This document shows positions 35,701 to 44,507 of a stretch of 55,538 bases of DNA, in pieces. Both the position numbers and the translations under genes were made by a program. The notes below the pieces were generated by a model. That model searched no databases and was not told the origin of the DNA. It saw only the letters and a program-made list of their open reading frames with translations. How positions within the stretch are numbered: the first letter of the stretch is position 1; each line of letters starts with the position of its first letter. The stretch is from positions 1 through 55,538 of the forward strand of contig NZ_JABSPU010000013.1 of NCBI RefSeq assembly GCF_013214815.1, read 5' to 3'. Source of the stretch: Gilvibacter sp. GTDB taxonomy: Bacteria; Bacteroidota; Bacteroidia; Flavobacteriales; Flavobacteriaceae.

Positions 35701-36105
35701 ATCCAAAAGACCGTCCTGGTTAATGTCTACCATATTTACTCCTGTAGACCAAGGTTTGTTCCCGGCAACACCAGCAGTCTCTGTAATGTCTTTGAATTTA
35801 AAATTCCCTTCATTGAGGAAGAGTTTGTTCGGACCCATATTGGCGGTCATATAGATATCCGCCAGTCCATCGTTGTTGATGTCGCCAATAGCGACACCGC
35901 CACCGTTGTAAAAGTTTCGGTATTTGAAGATGTTGAAATCCTTTTGATTCACCACAGTATTGGTGAAATCAAATCCGGTCTCCGCTGGGTCTGTCTTGGT
36001 AAAAAGGGTGTCACTAACAATAGCGGCGTCCTTTTCTTGGGGATTGTCCTCACAAGAGGTAAAGATTAGCCCTAAAAGGCCAAAAGTCAATAAGTATTTA
36101 TTCAT
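32767..36105 (-). CDS. CRTAC1-type FG-GAP/VCBS lipoprotein with ASPIC/UnbV domain (copy 2)
   Basis: 1112 residues from the ATG at 36105, chosen for the lipoprotein signal M-N-K-Y-L-L-T-F-G-L-L-G-L-I-F-T-S-C; the frame is open to 36126. Same architecture as its neighbours: N-terminal repeats (D-I-N-N-D-G-L-A-D, D-I-N-Q-D-G-L-L-D, D-N-D-G-D-L-D-L), a central ASPIC/UnbV domain near 530-600 (I-G-T-R-V-R-M-Y and S-R-G-F-Q-S-S-M-E-H), then a second repeat block (D-I-N-A-D-G-H-E-D, D-M-D-G-D-G-D-L-D). Overlaps copy 1 by 8 nt (ATGAATAA) and copy 3 by 8 nt. Expected location is the outer membrane surface. Confidence 0.88.
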   Translation of the reverse strand: MNKYLLTFGLLGLIFTSCEDNPQEKDAAIVSDTLFTKTDPAETGFDFTNTVVNQKDFNIFKYRNFYNGGGVAIGDINNDGLADIYMTANMGPNKLFLNEGNFKFKDITETAGVAGNKPWSTGVNMVDINQDGLLDIYVSNAGNMEGDNHDNDLYINNGDLTFTEKAAEFNLAETGFSTHATFFEYEKDGELDAYILINSNIPVTSLGFAHQRDVRAQDWDVPKMFRGVGDMLLRNDGGTFTEVSEEAGIYGSLIGFGLGVMVTDINNDLWPDIYVSNDFYERDYLYINNQDGTFTEDIKNWMNHLCLSAMGIDMADINNDGNQDIFITDMLPDGDQRVKSVMEFEGYNVFKLKQSKDFYQQYIQNTLQLNNGNGSFSEIAYYSGVSATDWSWSGLMFDMDNDGYRDIFVTNGVNHDLTDLDFVDFFANEIIQKMALTGKKEAIDSIIDKMPVVPVPNYAYHNQRDLTFDNKAVKWGLGEPGLSNGAAYGDLDNDGDLDLVVNNVNMASFLYRNNSEQLDNNYIKLRFKGTAANRFAIGTRVRMYYDGQEVLQELVPSRGFQSSMEHPMTIGLGKATTIDSLRVIWPDDRTDVRTNLAANSTYDFDMEAATVTYNPSKPEAKTTFISEMETSLAAHEENNYEDFDYEGMIYKKVSQEGPALAVADINADGHEDVFIGGAKGQAGMIYLHSGNGNMRALKQPGLAADAEFEDTAASFFDMDGDGDLDLMVGSGGNQRDENTSLTARIYINNGNGVFQKAALNLPPGTTNISAIAPYDYDGDGDMDVFLAARSVIGIYGIDPSSVFLENTGGGQFQLASAKVLKNLSRLSGMITDAVWIDLLGDETKELLTVSDWGAPMVYQLQDGVLNMVTTDLEQQTGWWNAVEAADLDGDGDLDLVLGNQGENIHYKPTAESPMKIWISDFDNNGTIEQLVTQTLDGRDMPIHQKKEIVNQMVSLKKENLRASEYAKKSIQELFTPAVLGRALVKEVVTSQNMVAINEGDGKFKFVALPARAQLSCVCGIQCTDLNKDGTLDLLLGGNNYEFKPQYSRLDANYGSVLLNDGAGNFAWQEYEDSGFFVKDEVKHMQIFSDANGNRFMITAINDSEPIIHRLNE

Positions 36106-39100
36106 TGGGTACTTGAATAACATCATTTGATATTTCTAAAACAACCGCTTTGCCATTGTTACGGGTAACAATCACATGCGGTCGGTCATTTATAGTTATT
36201 GGTTGTATTGCTCTGTAGCTCCCTGCCAAATTTAAATTCGGATCGTTGACAGCTGTAAAGCCTGTTTTAGGATCAAAGAGCAATAGTGCACCTTTCAGGG
36301 CGTCTAAACGTCCTATTTGCGTGCTGACCTCAGTGCGGTTCCCTACGAGGAAAACATCGGGAAAACCGTCTGAGTTAAAGTCATTTACAAAGATATCATT
36401 CACTGCGGATATTTGCGCAGCAAATGGTAGTATAGTTGTGTTAAAATTACCGTTTCCGAGGTTTTCAAAGTAAGTAGAGGCAAGGGTTTCTACAGATTTT
36501 GTCGTTGCAGCACTCCAAAGGGCTTCTGGGAGGATGTCTTTGGTTTTCGCTCCGGCAAAATCAGCATAGGACAAATAGTTCTTATTGATCTGCGGAATTT
36601 GTTTGGCAAGCTCATCTTTAGAAGGCAAAAGGGTCTCTTGGCCTTGATAATTATAGGTGATGAGTGTTTCTTCGGATCCATTGCCGTTAAAGTCACCACG
36701 ATAGAGTTTTAAAGGATCTTGAACGCTCGCAGTAAGTCTGGAATTAAGTCCCCAATTCCCTGCGACGATATCTAAATCCCCGTCCGCATCAAAATCAGCA
36801 ACAACGGCAGTTTCCCACAGCCCGGAACTGATAGAGAAAACGGAAGGACTTTGATCCTCCAGCACGCCTTTATTGTTGATATAGAGTTGTGGAGCCATCC
36901 AATGACCTATCACTAAAGCATCGGGCCAATCGTCTCCATTAAAATCATCCCAAACAATTTCTTTCACCTTTCCGAGGTCTGCCCAATCAGGCGCCCTCTG
37001 AGCGGTGACGTCAATAAATTTCCCATCACCTTCATTGGACAACAATACTTGAGTAGCGCTCGCTCCAAAATCTTTTGCCTTTCCATCCACAGCAATGCTG
37101 AGATCTAAGTCACCATCCAGGTCAAAATCAATTGCCGCAACACTTGCTGCATTGAAGGAAAGACCTGCGAAGGCGGTGTCATCCTTTAACATTCCATCAT
37201 CAGTATTCCAATAAAGCCTAGGTTGAATGGCTTTCCCATCTGTGAATTCATTTCCTCCACTGACCACGACCAAATCGGGACGGCCATCGCTATTGAAATC
37301 GGCAAAAACAGCCGCAACGTCTTCTGATAGTCTATCTGAAGAAAGGTCCATTCGAGAATCTGCTATAAAACTGCCATCGGATTGTTGCAATTGAAGCTCA
37401 GATGCCTGTCCTTTAGCGCCGCAGAAAAAAACGTCTTCAAGACCGTCACCATTGACATCTGCAACAGCTACTCCAGGCCCTTCATTGGTACTTGCATAGG
37501 CGATGAGCGGATCCAAGTTGAACTCTAATGAAGCATTTTCCTTGTGGGTGAAGAGTTCGATAGCTGTATTCTCGAGATAGGACTCGTCTCCAGTCCACGA
37601 AACGCCTGCATGCATAAACTTGTCATATCTCGAAACCCTGAGTTTAGTATTTATTTTAGGGTCGTAGAATGCTGTATTCCCTGGAATTTCTCCTGTCCAG
37701 GATATAATGACAGAATCAATTTTGGTATCTCTGCCCAAGCCAAAATGCAAGTTCGTATCCATGGCGCTTTGATATCCACGCGTTGGAAACACTTCCTGAT
37801 ATTGAATCCCCGATGCTGTATATACACGAACTCGAGCACCAATAGCCCGCCCATTGTTGTTTGGAAGGCTATCTTTCGCATTCAAGTGACCATAATCGTA
37901 AAGGCGTAGCTGCCAATAATTGGTAGAATCTTTCTCTCTAGTAAGATTCCTATAAACCGTTGCCGGTTGATTCACGTTGTTGGAAACTATATCTAGATCT
38001 CCATCATTGTCTAAATCCGCATAAATACTACCATTGCTAAAGGTCGGCACTCCGGCCACCCAATCTTTGGATTGATCCGAGAATTGTTGCCCATTTTCAT
38101 TTTTATAGAAGTAGTTGAGCGTGTTCTTTTCTGGGATCTTTGCTACAAAGGCCATGTCTTCTTGCGTCATACCTTTACCCAGACGCTTCTGAATGGCCTC
38201 ATCTGCAATGAAATTGATGAAATCCATATCGTTAGTAGCACCAACAATTCCGTTGCTAATAAAAATATCCTTGAGCCCGTCATTATCAAAATCTGCAATA
38301 AGTGGCGCCCAGGACCATTCAGTCGCAGAAATACCACTCAAAAATGCGGTCTCATTAAAACGCATATTACCTTGATTGAAGTGCAAGGCATTTTGCATGT
38401 ACTGCGGCGCATAACCGTTACGCAGGTAGTTGTTATAGGTGGAATACCCGAATTCAACCCCAGAGGACTTATAGGTTTGCAGATCTTCTGGCAGCATGTC
38501 CACAGAGAGAATATCCGTGAGGCCGTCGTTGTTGAGATCGGCGAGATCTACTCCCATAGTGTAGTGAGAGGTATGCCCTAGTGGGTTTTGATCACTGCTG
38601 ATATGCTCTTGAAAGACATGATCAAAATTATTCAAATAGAGGTAGTCGTTCTCAAAGAAATCGTTGCCAACATAGATATCTGGCAGTCGGTCATAATTCA
38701 AATAACCTATACCCAGCCCTAGTCCATATCCAATAGGGCTTTGGTAGATTCCCGCCTCCTGTGAAATATTGCGGTAAACACCGTTTTCATTGACATAAAG
38801 TCGATCCCCAGAAAGCGAATCGATTTGCTTGCGTTTACTGCCTCGTCCATAATTACTGTTTGGATTGACGGTATGGTTCATTAAAAACACATCCAAATCG
38901 CCATCTTGGTCGTAATCAAAAAAGGAAGCCTGAGTGGAATAACCTTTGAAGTCAAGGCCATATTCTGCCGCCTGTTCTTTAAAGCTTGGTATGCCGTCAT
39001 CAGACACCCCTTGATTGACAAACAGTTTATTACCACCCGATTCTGGATCCAAGGGAGCCACTTTGCACACATAGAGATCCAAGAAGCCATCATTGTTTAT

Positions 39101-39490
39101 GTCTACCGTGGTTACTCCTGTGCTCCAACCGGTTCCATCTAAGACTCCTGCAGTCTTGGCTATTTCTTTGAACTTAAAATTCCCTTGATTTAGATAGAGT
39201 GCATTTGGACCTTCATTGGCAGTGAAGTATAAATCAACAAGACCATCATTATTGAAATCTCCTGCTGCCAAACCGCCACCATTGTAGTAATAGATATAAT
39301 TGAGGATGTTTCGCTCGGGACGATTCAGCAGTTTATTCTCAAATTCGATTCCACTGCTGTCTGCAGCAACGATCTCAAAACGGTAATCTTTAGCTACTTC
39401 TGGTTTTGAATCACAAGCCACAATCAGCAACAAAAAAAGACCTGTAAAGACAGGTAAGAAGTGAAGATATTTAGAGGATAGTCGCTTCAT
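36098..39490 (-). CDS. CRTAC1-type FG-GAP/VCBS lipoprotein with ASPIC/UnbV domain (copy 1)
   Basis: 1130 residues from the ATG at 39490, which gives a lipoprotein signal ending F-L-L-L-I-V-A-C; the longer frame to 39541 would remove that topology. Repeats with D-F-N-N-D-G-L-V-D and D-Y-D-Q-D-G-D-L-D, a central ASPIC/UnbV domain (about 545-615; I-G-A-R-V-R-V-Y, T-R-G-Y-Q-S-A-M-D), and a second repeat block with D-V-N-G-D-G-L-E-D. First gene of the operon; its upstream gap of 273 bp contains an inverted repeat and the susCD terminator, so the operon should have its own promoter. Divergent enough from copies 2 and 3 to suggest different partners. Confidence 0.88.
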   Translation of the reverse strand: MKRLSSKYLHFLPVFTGLFLLLIVACDSKPEVAKDYRFEIVAADSSGIEFENKLLNRPERNILNYIYYYNGGGLAAGDFNNDGLVDLYFTANEGPNALYLNQGNFKFKEIAKTAGVLDGTGWSTGVTTVDINNDGFLDLYVCKVAPLDPESGGNKLFVNQGVSDDGIPSFKEQAAEYGLDFKGYSTQASFFDYDQDGDLDVFLMNHTVNPNSNYGRGSKRKQIDSLSGDRLYVNENGVYRNISQEAGIYQSPIGYGLGLGIGYLNYDRLPDIYVGNDFFENDYLYLNNFDHVFQEHISSDQNPLGHTSHYTMGVDLADLNNDGLTDILSVDMLPEDLQTYKSSGVEFGYSTYNNYLRNGYAPQYMQNALHFNQGNMRFNETAFLSGISATEWSWAPLIADFDNDGLKDIFISNGIVGATNDMDFINFIADEAIQKRLGKGMTQEDMAFVAKIPEKNTLNYFYKNENGQQFSDQSKDWVAGVPTFSNGSIYADLDNDGDLDIVSNNVNQPATVYRNLTREKDSTNYWQLRLYDYGHLNAKDSLPNNNGRAIGARVRVYTASGIQYQEVFPTRGYQSAMDTNLHFGLGRDTKIDSVIISWTGEIPGNTAFYDPKINTKLRVSRYDKFMHAGVSWTGDESYLENTAIELFTHKENASLEFNLDPLIAYASTNEGPGVAVADVNGDGLEDVFFCGAKGQASELQLQQSDGSFIADSRMDLSSDRLSEDVAAVFADFNSDGRPDLVVVSGGNEFTDGKAIQPRLYWNTDDGMLKDDTAFAGLSFNAASVAAIDFDLDGDLDLSIAVDGKAKDFGASATQVLLSNEGDGKFIDVTAQRAPDWADLGKVKEIVWDDFNGDDWPDALVIGHWMAPQLYINNKGVLEDQSPSVFSISSGLWETAVVADFDADGDLDIVAGNWGLNSRLTASVQDPLKLYRGDFNGNGSEETLITYNYQGQETLLPSKDELAKQIPQINKNYLSYADFAGAKTKDILPEALWSAATTKSVETLASTYFENLGNGNFNTTILPFAAQISAVNDIFVNDFNSDGFPDVFLVGNRTEVSTQIGRLDALKGALLLFDPKTGFTAVNDPNLNLAGSYRAIQPITINDRPHVIVTRNNGKAVVLEISNDVIQVPNE

Positions 39491-39540
39491 TCGAAAGTGA
39501 CCGAAATGTACGTAATCGCCAAGAAATATGCGAAAAATCA

Positions 39541-39709
39541 ACCCGGATAATGGAGGAGAATTTTTAGAATGAGCCTTAACAATGCAAGAAAATATTGCTT
39601 TTTGGAGATTCTATCGTAGTTGGGCTACTTTAGGATCGAAAGAAGCAGTGAAACAAATATTTTAAAGCAGTTTGAAGGCGTAATGAAAATTCAAATTCAT
39701 TATCCGGGT
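39541..39709. repeat. Imperfect inverted-repeat element upstream of the CRTAC1 operon
   Basis: A perfect 12-bp inverted repeat, ACCCGGATAATG at 39541-39552 and its complement at 39698-39709, encloses 145 bp. Pairing continues inwards after a 5-nt mismatch (GAATTTT both sides) and then more weakly (GCCTT, TGC, AAAATATT), giving arms of roughly 58 nt. No clear target-site duplication is seen. It may be a small MITE-like element or a structured leader region. Confidence 0.5.
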
Positions 39710-39711
39710 AT

Positions 39712-39742
39712 AAAAAAACAGGCTCCCAAAAGGAGCCTGTTT
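39712..39742 (-). terminator. Intrinsic terminator of susC-susD
   Basis: Minus-strand hairpin ACAGGCTCC / GGAGCCTGT (stem 39718-39726 with 39732-39740, 5-nt loop), extended by two A-T pairs and followed on the minus strand by a run of seven T. It ends 22 bp after the susD stop and separates susCD from the CRTAC1 operon. Confidence 0.88.
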
Positions 39743-39763
39743 CTATCTTGAAAAAGGAAAATT

Positions 39764-41311
39764 CTAGTATCCTTCGTTCTGAACCAAGTTAGGGTTAGAA
39801 AGAAGTGCGTTAATTGGAATAGGATACAAGTTTCTGAAGGTCGCCCCTACAGAAGCAGCATCTTTGAATTCCCAGTCACGAGTAAATTGTCCGAAACGCA
39901 ACAAGTCATTACGTCTCCAGAACTCGTACCATAGCTCACGTCCACGCTCAGCTAACATATCAGCTTCTGATACACTTCCAAGTGGAGAAGCTCCACGAAG
40001 TGCTCTAAGCTCGTTAACCATAGCAGTAGCGTCTCCGCCCATACGCATCATAGCCTCAGCTTTCATCAAGTGAGCATCTGCGTAACGGAATACGATCTCG
40101 TGAGAAGTAAACGATCCGTTTACTGGGTGATACTTGATCATACGTACACCAGTAGCTTCACCGTTACCTTGAAGACCAGGAAGCTCCTTAGTAAATACTA
40201 GGTTGTTTCCAGGACGGTCTTTAAGTGGAGTTCCGTCTTCGTTGTACTGTTGGTTGATCAAGAATCCATATCCAATACCTAAGTTAGTATCGTCTGCATT
40301 AGATGCATCTGGCACCCATCCACGACGCTCTTCTTGACCGTCACCTACGTAGTTAGATGTTGGGTTTCCTTCAAAGGCATCGTAGAACTCAGCCAAAGTA
40401 GTAAATCCGTTCCATCCACCACCAGCGTTGTCTGGAGCGTTGATGTTGTAGTGCATACCATTCCAGATACGGTTACCTACAGAGGTAACAGCCCACCAGA
40501 TGGTTTCGTTATCTACATCTTGCTTAAATAGATCAAAATATCCAGCTTGCAATGCAAATCCATCAGCAGCGATAGCATCAACAGCGTCGATTACCGCTTG
40601 ATAGTCTGAATTGTCAATAGAACCTTTGTGACGCTCAGCGTTAAGTCGCAACTTAGCCAACATAAAGTTAGCCGCAGCTTGAGAAGCACGGTTGGTCTCT
40701 GCACTTGGTCCTGTAGCAGGAAGATCTGGCAATGCAGTTGTCAAATCATTCAAGATGAAATCGTAAGCTTCAGCAGCTGAAAGAACAACAGGGTCTACCT
40801 CTGGTCCATCATCTACGTTTCTGAAAGGAGCAACTCCCCAGAAGTCTAATACGAAATACATACTAAATGCACGTAGGAACTTCGCTTCCGCAGCTTGTTG
40901 AGCTGTCGGGCTTGAACGAGAATCGATAACTTCCGAAGCACGGAATACGTTCTGGTTCAAGTTGTTCCAAGTGTTCAAAATGTACTGGTGTGTTGGAGAC
41001 CAAGTGTGCGCGTGAAGCGTACGCCAGATTCCGTTATCACCCCAGTCAGTACCACGAGTTGGTACTAAGGTCTCATCAGTTGATACTTCGTTCAAAGCGA
41101 AGAAGTTCGCCTGATCACCAAGTTGCCCGTAAACATCGTTATATACGTTGTTAAGAGCTGCCTCAGCGTTTACCCCGTCAAAACCAACAGATTCGTCAGT
41201 AAGTACAGAGTCAGTTGCCTCAATCTCTAAGTCGGTACAAGAAATTGCCAAAAGAGAAACGAGGGCCATCGCTAGTAGCGATCTTGTGTTCATCAAAATG
41301 TTTCTTTTCAT
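39764..41311 (-). CDS. susD: SusD/RagB-type outer-membrane nutrient-binding lipoprotein
   Basis: 515 residues from the ATG at 41311 (7 bp after the susC stop); the longer frame from 41332 would overlap susC. Lipoprotein signal M-K-R-N-I-L-M-N-T-R-S-L-L-A-M-A-L with Cys at about 25. SusD features: an N-terminal helix-rich TPR part (Y-N-D-V-Y-G-Q-L-G-D, A-E-A-K-F-L-R-A-F-S-M-Y) and the C-terminal A-D-A-H-L-M-K-A-E-A-M-M-R and R-G-R-E-L-W-Y-E-F-W-R-R-N-D motifs near 425 and 465. It captures glycan at the surface and lids the SusC channel. Confidence 0.93.
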   Translation of the reverse strand: MKRNILMNTRSLLAMALVSLLAISCTDLEIEATDSVLTDESVGFDGVNAEAALNNVYNDVYGQLGDQANFFALNEVSTDETLVPTRGTDWGDNGIWRTLHAHTWSPTHQYILNTWNNLNQNVFRASEVIDSRSSPTAQQAAEAKFLRAFSMYFVLDFWGVAPFRNVDDGPEVDPVVLSAAEAYDFILNDLTTALPDLPATGPSAETNRASQAAANFMLAKLRLNAERHKGSIDNSDYQAVIDAVDAIAADGFALQAGYFDLFKQDVDNETIWWAVTSVGNRIWNGMHYNINAPDNAGGGWNGFTTLAEFYDAFEGNPTSNYVGDGQEERRGWVPDASNADDTNLGIGYGFLINQQYNEDGTPLKDRPGNNLVFTKELPGLQGNGEATGVRMIKYHPVNGSFTSHEIVFRYADAHLMKAEAMMRMGGDATAMVNELRALRGASPLGSVSEADMLAERGRELWYEFWRRNDLLRFGQFTRDWEFKDAASVGATFRNLYPIPINALLSNPNLVQNEGY

Positions 41312-41318
41312 AATAATT

Positions 41319-44300
41319 TTAGAATTTAGCATTTATACCAAATGAAATTGTTCTCGGTCTTGGGAACGCCGTGTAATCGATACCGTATACTGGGAATCCG
41401 TTCAATAGATCTCCACCACCTGGTGATACAGAAACTTCAGGATCAAGACCAGAGTAGTCAGTGATCACGAACAAGTTCTGTCCGATTAGCGACAGTTGTA
41501 AAGCGTCAAACAATCCATCTTCTTCCATCGGCACGTTGTATGACAACGTTGCGTTCTGAAGTCTTACAAAATCCCCAGCTTCTAGGAATCTTGTTGAAAC
41601 ATCTGCAGCAGCATCAAACGACTCACCAGAAGTCAATGTCTCTGGCAATACGTTACGACCCCCTCTAAATGCACCAGCCGTAAAGAATGCGTTTGCTGTG
41701 TTGTTGTAGATGTAGTGTCCGAACTGACCGTTAAAGAATGCCGATAACGTCCAGTTTTTATAGTTAAATGTAGTAGAGAGACCAGCAGTAATGTCTGGCA
41801 AAGCGCTCTTTCCTACGAACTTTTGTACGTCTCCTTCAGGATACAAAGGTTGTCCTGTAGTAGCGTCGAATCCACCAAACTCTCTCAAGAAGTATGAGAA
41901 AAGTGGCTGTCCTTCTTGCAGCTGCTGAGCAAATGCAAGAGATAGACCTTGACCACGGATAGTACCCGCTGGGAACTGTCCTTGTAGGCTGGTGATTTCG
42001 TTTTCGTTATAAGTCAATTGGAAGTTAGCGTTCCAGCTAAAGTCCTCTTGATCAATAATGTCATATCCTAACGCGATTTCAATACCTTGGTTGATTACCT
42101 CTGAATCTGGTAAGTTCAAGAATACGAATGGCTGAGCAGCTGGCTGCGCAGAGATGGTACGTAGCAATAGGTCAGTAGTAGACTTGCGGTATACATCAAC
42201 AGTAGCTGTGAAGCGGTCGTTGTTTACACCAAAGTCGATACCAGCACCGAATTGCATTGTTTCCTCCCACTTCAAGTCTGGGTTAGCAAAAGACTGAGAA
42301 GAAGTACCAGGGATGTTAATATCACCACCGTCGTTGATCACGTCTCCACCTCCGAAGCGCTCACGCTGAAGGAAGTTACCGTATCCTAGACCATCTTGGT
42401 TACCAGTGATACCCCAGTTCAAACGAAGTTTTAAAGTAGATACATTGTCACCAATGAAATCTTCTTCGTTGATCTTCCAAGCAACAGCAGCTGATGGGAA
42501 GTATCCGTACTTGTTGTCATCACCAAAAGTTGATGAACCATCCGCACGCATTGTAGCGGTGAATAAGTACTTATCTGCAAGCGTGTAGTTCACACGAGCA
42601 AAGTAAGACTGTAGCTCGTCAAAGCTATCGAAAGTATCTCCGAACAAGGAACGAGTACGTGCACCTGAAGTAGACCCAATGTTATCCTGAAGGATCTCTG
42701 GGAATAGACGGTTCACGAAAGTACCGTTGATGTTTGGAGCGTATCCATACTGTTGGTAAGAACCAGTGATTTGGCTCTCTACAGCATCAGCAGAAGAAAC
42801 AAGATCGTCGATCATGTCTCCCATCTGCGTAGTAAAGAATCCGAAACCACTCAAGTTACGACCGTTACGATCGAACTTTTGGTAAGAGTAACCAGCAAGT
42901 ACGTCCAAAGAGCTGTTTTCAAACTCTTTCTTATAGTTAACAGTTGCTTCCAAAAGCGTGTTAGTTGCTTCGCGCTCGCTAACTCCAGCAACACCGTTTC
43001 CGAATGCACCTTGGTCAACGTTAAGAGCGCGTGCACTTGTAGCACTGCTTAAGAAAGTATCAGAATAGTCATAACCTAAGTTAACTTTTGCAGAAAATTC
43101 CGATGTGATATCGTACTCTGCAGAAGCGTTAATAAGGATACGGTCTGTGTTACCTAAGTTCTCAGTGTACGCCAATAACGCAGCAGGAGAAGTTAGACCA
43201 CCAGTTCCCGTAAAGTCAGGATTGTTTGGCCAAGTTGGGTTTGCTGAGTAAGCAGAACCAAGTAAGTCACCTCTAAATCCGGCAGAACCAGAAAGTGGAG
43301 CGAACTCATCGTTAGTACGACCGTAAGAAGCCTGTAATCCTAATTTCAGTTTATCTTCCAAGAAACGGTGCTGTGCGTTCAAACGCGCAGTAACACGCTC
43401 AAGAGACGAGTTCTCTACGATACCGAAGTTCTTAGAGTAACTGAAACTCGCACGTACATTACCATCACCGTAGTTGTTGGTATAAGACAAGTTGTTTGTT
43501 GTAGAAGTAGCTCTTCTAAATACTACATCTTGCCAGTCAGTTTTGGCACCGAAGTCACGCTCCGCGATGTCAAAACCGTTAGCAGCAGAAGCAGCAAGGT
43601 AAGCGTCAGCATCAAGTAGGTCGTACTCGTTTGCAGCCTCAGCTACAGAGAAAGTAGAACTCAACTCGAAAGATCCTCCGCGACCACTACGACCAGACTT
43701 GGTAGTAATGATTACAACCCCGTTCGCACCACGAGAACCATAGATAGCCGTTGCAGATGCATCCTTCAAAATAGAGATGCTCTCGATATCATTCGGGTTC
43801 AAGAAGTTTAACGGGTTACGAGGAGCAGCAGAACCGAAAGAAGTTCCACTCAATTCCTGACTTGTGTCATTGGCTAATGGCACACCGTCAACAACGAATA
43901 GCGGGTTGTTGTTCGAACGAATCGAGTTCGAACCACGAATTCTAAACGCTACAGCAGAACCTGGTTCCCCAGAATCCTGAGAAATCTGAACCCCGGCAGT
44001 TTTACCTTGGATCAATTGTTCCGGAGAAGCGATTACCCCTTGGTTAAAGTCGTCTGACGTAACCGCCGTAACTGCACCAGTTGCGTCTTTCACGGTCGTA
44101 GAACCATAACCAATAATAACTACCTCTTCTAGCGCTTCAGTGTCTTCCTGCATCACGAAGTTGATGGTAGTCTGTCCGTTTACTGAAACTTCAGATGTCA
44201 CAAATCCAACATAACTAAACACAAGTGTGGCGTTGGAATCAACATCACTCAAAGAATAGTTACCGTCAAAATCTGTTTGTGCTCCGTTAGAAGTACCTTT

Positions 44301-44438
44301 TACAAGTACATTCACCCCTGGAAGCGGGCCTGTAGCATCAGACACCGTACCCGAGACGCTAATCTGAGCGTAAACTGTACTCCCAAGTAGCGCAAACATC
44401 GGAAGTAGAAAAAGTCTCATTAGTAATTTGTTTTTCAT
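41319..44438 (-). CDS. susC: SusC/RagA-type TonB-dependent outer-membrane transporter
   Basis: 1039 residues. Signal peptide (1-25, ends V-Y-A-Q), a carboxypeptidase-like regulatory domain (V-S-G-T-V-S-D-A-T-G-P-L-P-G-V-N), a TonB-box-like stretch E-E-V-V-I-I-G-Y-G, the plug domain with I-R-G-S-N-S-I-R and F-V-V-D-G-V-P-L, then S-I-L-K-D-A-S-A-T-A-I-Y-G-S-R-G, and a 22-strand barrel with terminal F (N-A-K-F). Partner of SusD; imports oligosaccharides driven by TonB. Expression is probably under the LacI regulator encoded divergently 866 bp away. Confidence 0.94.
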   Translation of the reverse strand: MKNKLLMRLFLLPMFALLGSTVYAQISVSGTVSDATGPLPGVNVLVKGTSNGAQTDFDGNYSLSDVDSNATLVFSYVGFVTSEVSVNGQTTINFVMQEDTEALEEVVIIGYGSTTVKDATGAVTAVTSDDFNQGVIASPEQLIQGKTAGVQISQDSGEPGSAVAFRIRGSNSIRSNNNPLFVVDGVPLANDTSQELSGTSFGSAAPRNPLNFLNPNDIESISILKDASATAIYGSRGANGVVIITTKSGRSGRGGSFELSSTFSVAEAANEYDLLDADAYLAASAANGFDIAERDFGAKTDWQDVVFRRATSTTNNLSYTNNYGDGNVRASFSYSKNFGIVENSSLERVTARLNAQHRFLEDKLKLGLQASYGRTNDEFAPLSGSAGFRGDLLGSAYSANPTWPNNPDFTGTGGLTSPAALLAYTENLGNTDRILINASAEYDITSEFSAKVNLGYDYSDTFLSSATSARALNVDQGAFGNGVAGVSEREATNTLLEATVNYKKEFENSSLDVLAGYSYQKFDRNGRNLSGFGFFTTQMGDMIDDLVSSADAVESQITGSYQQYGYAPNINGTFVNRLFPEILQDNIGSTSGARTRSLFGDTFDSFDELQSYFARVNYTLADKYLFTATMRADGSSTFGDDNKYGYFPSAAVAWKINEEDFIGDNVSTLKLRLNWGITGNQDGLGYGNFLQRERFGGGDVINDGGDINIPGTSSQSFANPDLKWEETMQFGAGIDFGVNNDRFTATVDVYRKSTTDLLLRTISAQPAAQPFVFLNLPDSEVINQGIEIALGYDIIDQEDFSWNANFQLTYNENEITSLQGQFPAGTIRGQGLSLAFAQQLQEGQPLFSYFLREFGGFDATTGQPLYPEGDVQKFVGKSALPDITAGLSTTFNYKNWTLSAFFNGQFGHYIYNNTANAFFTAGAFRGGRNVLPETLTSGESFDAAADVSTRFLEAGDFVRLQNATLSYNVPMEEDGLFDALQLSLIGQNLFVITDYSGLDPEVSVSPGGGDLLNGFPVYGIDYTAFPRPRTISFGINAKF

Positions 44439-44507
44439 ACAGTTATTTGGTTTAGATTAATTAAAATTTCAAATTGTTTTTAAGGATTTGACAACACCAC
44501 TGATTAC

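Noticed and set aside
38072-38581. 169-codon ORF antisense to CRTAC1 copy 1, with similar antisense ORFs at 35137 and 35659
   Set aside because: The repeated Asp/Asn-rich calcium loops read on the other strand as Ile/Val-rich open frames; they are by-products of the repeats.
39541-39709. Insertion sequence
   Set aside because: Only 169 bp, no transposase frame and no clear target-site duplication.
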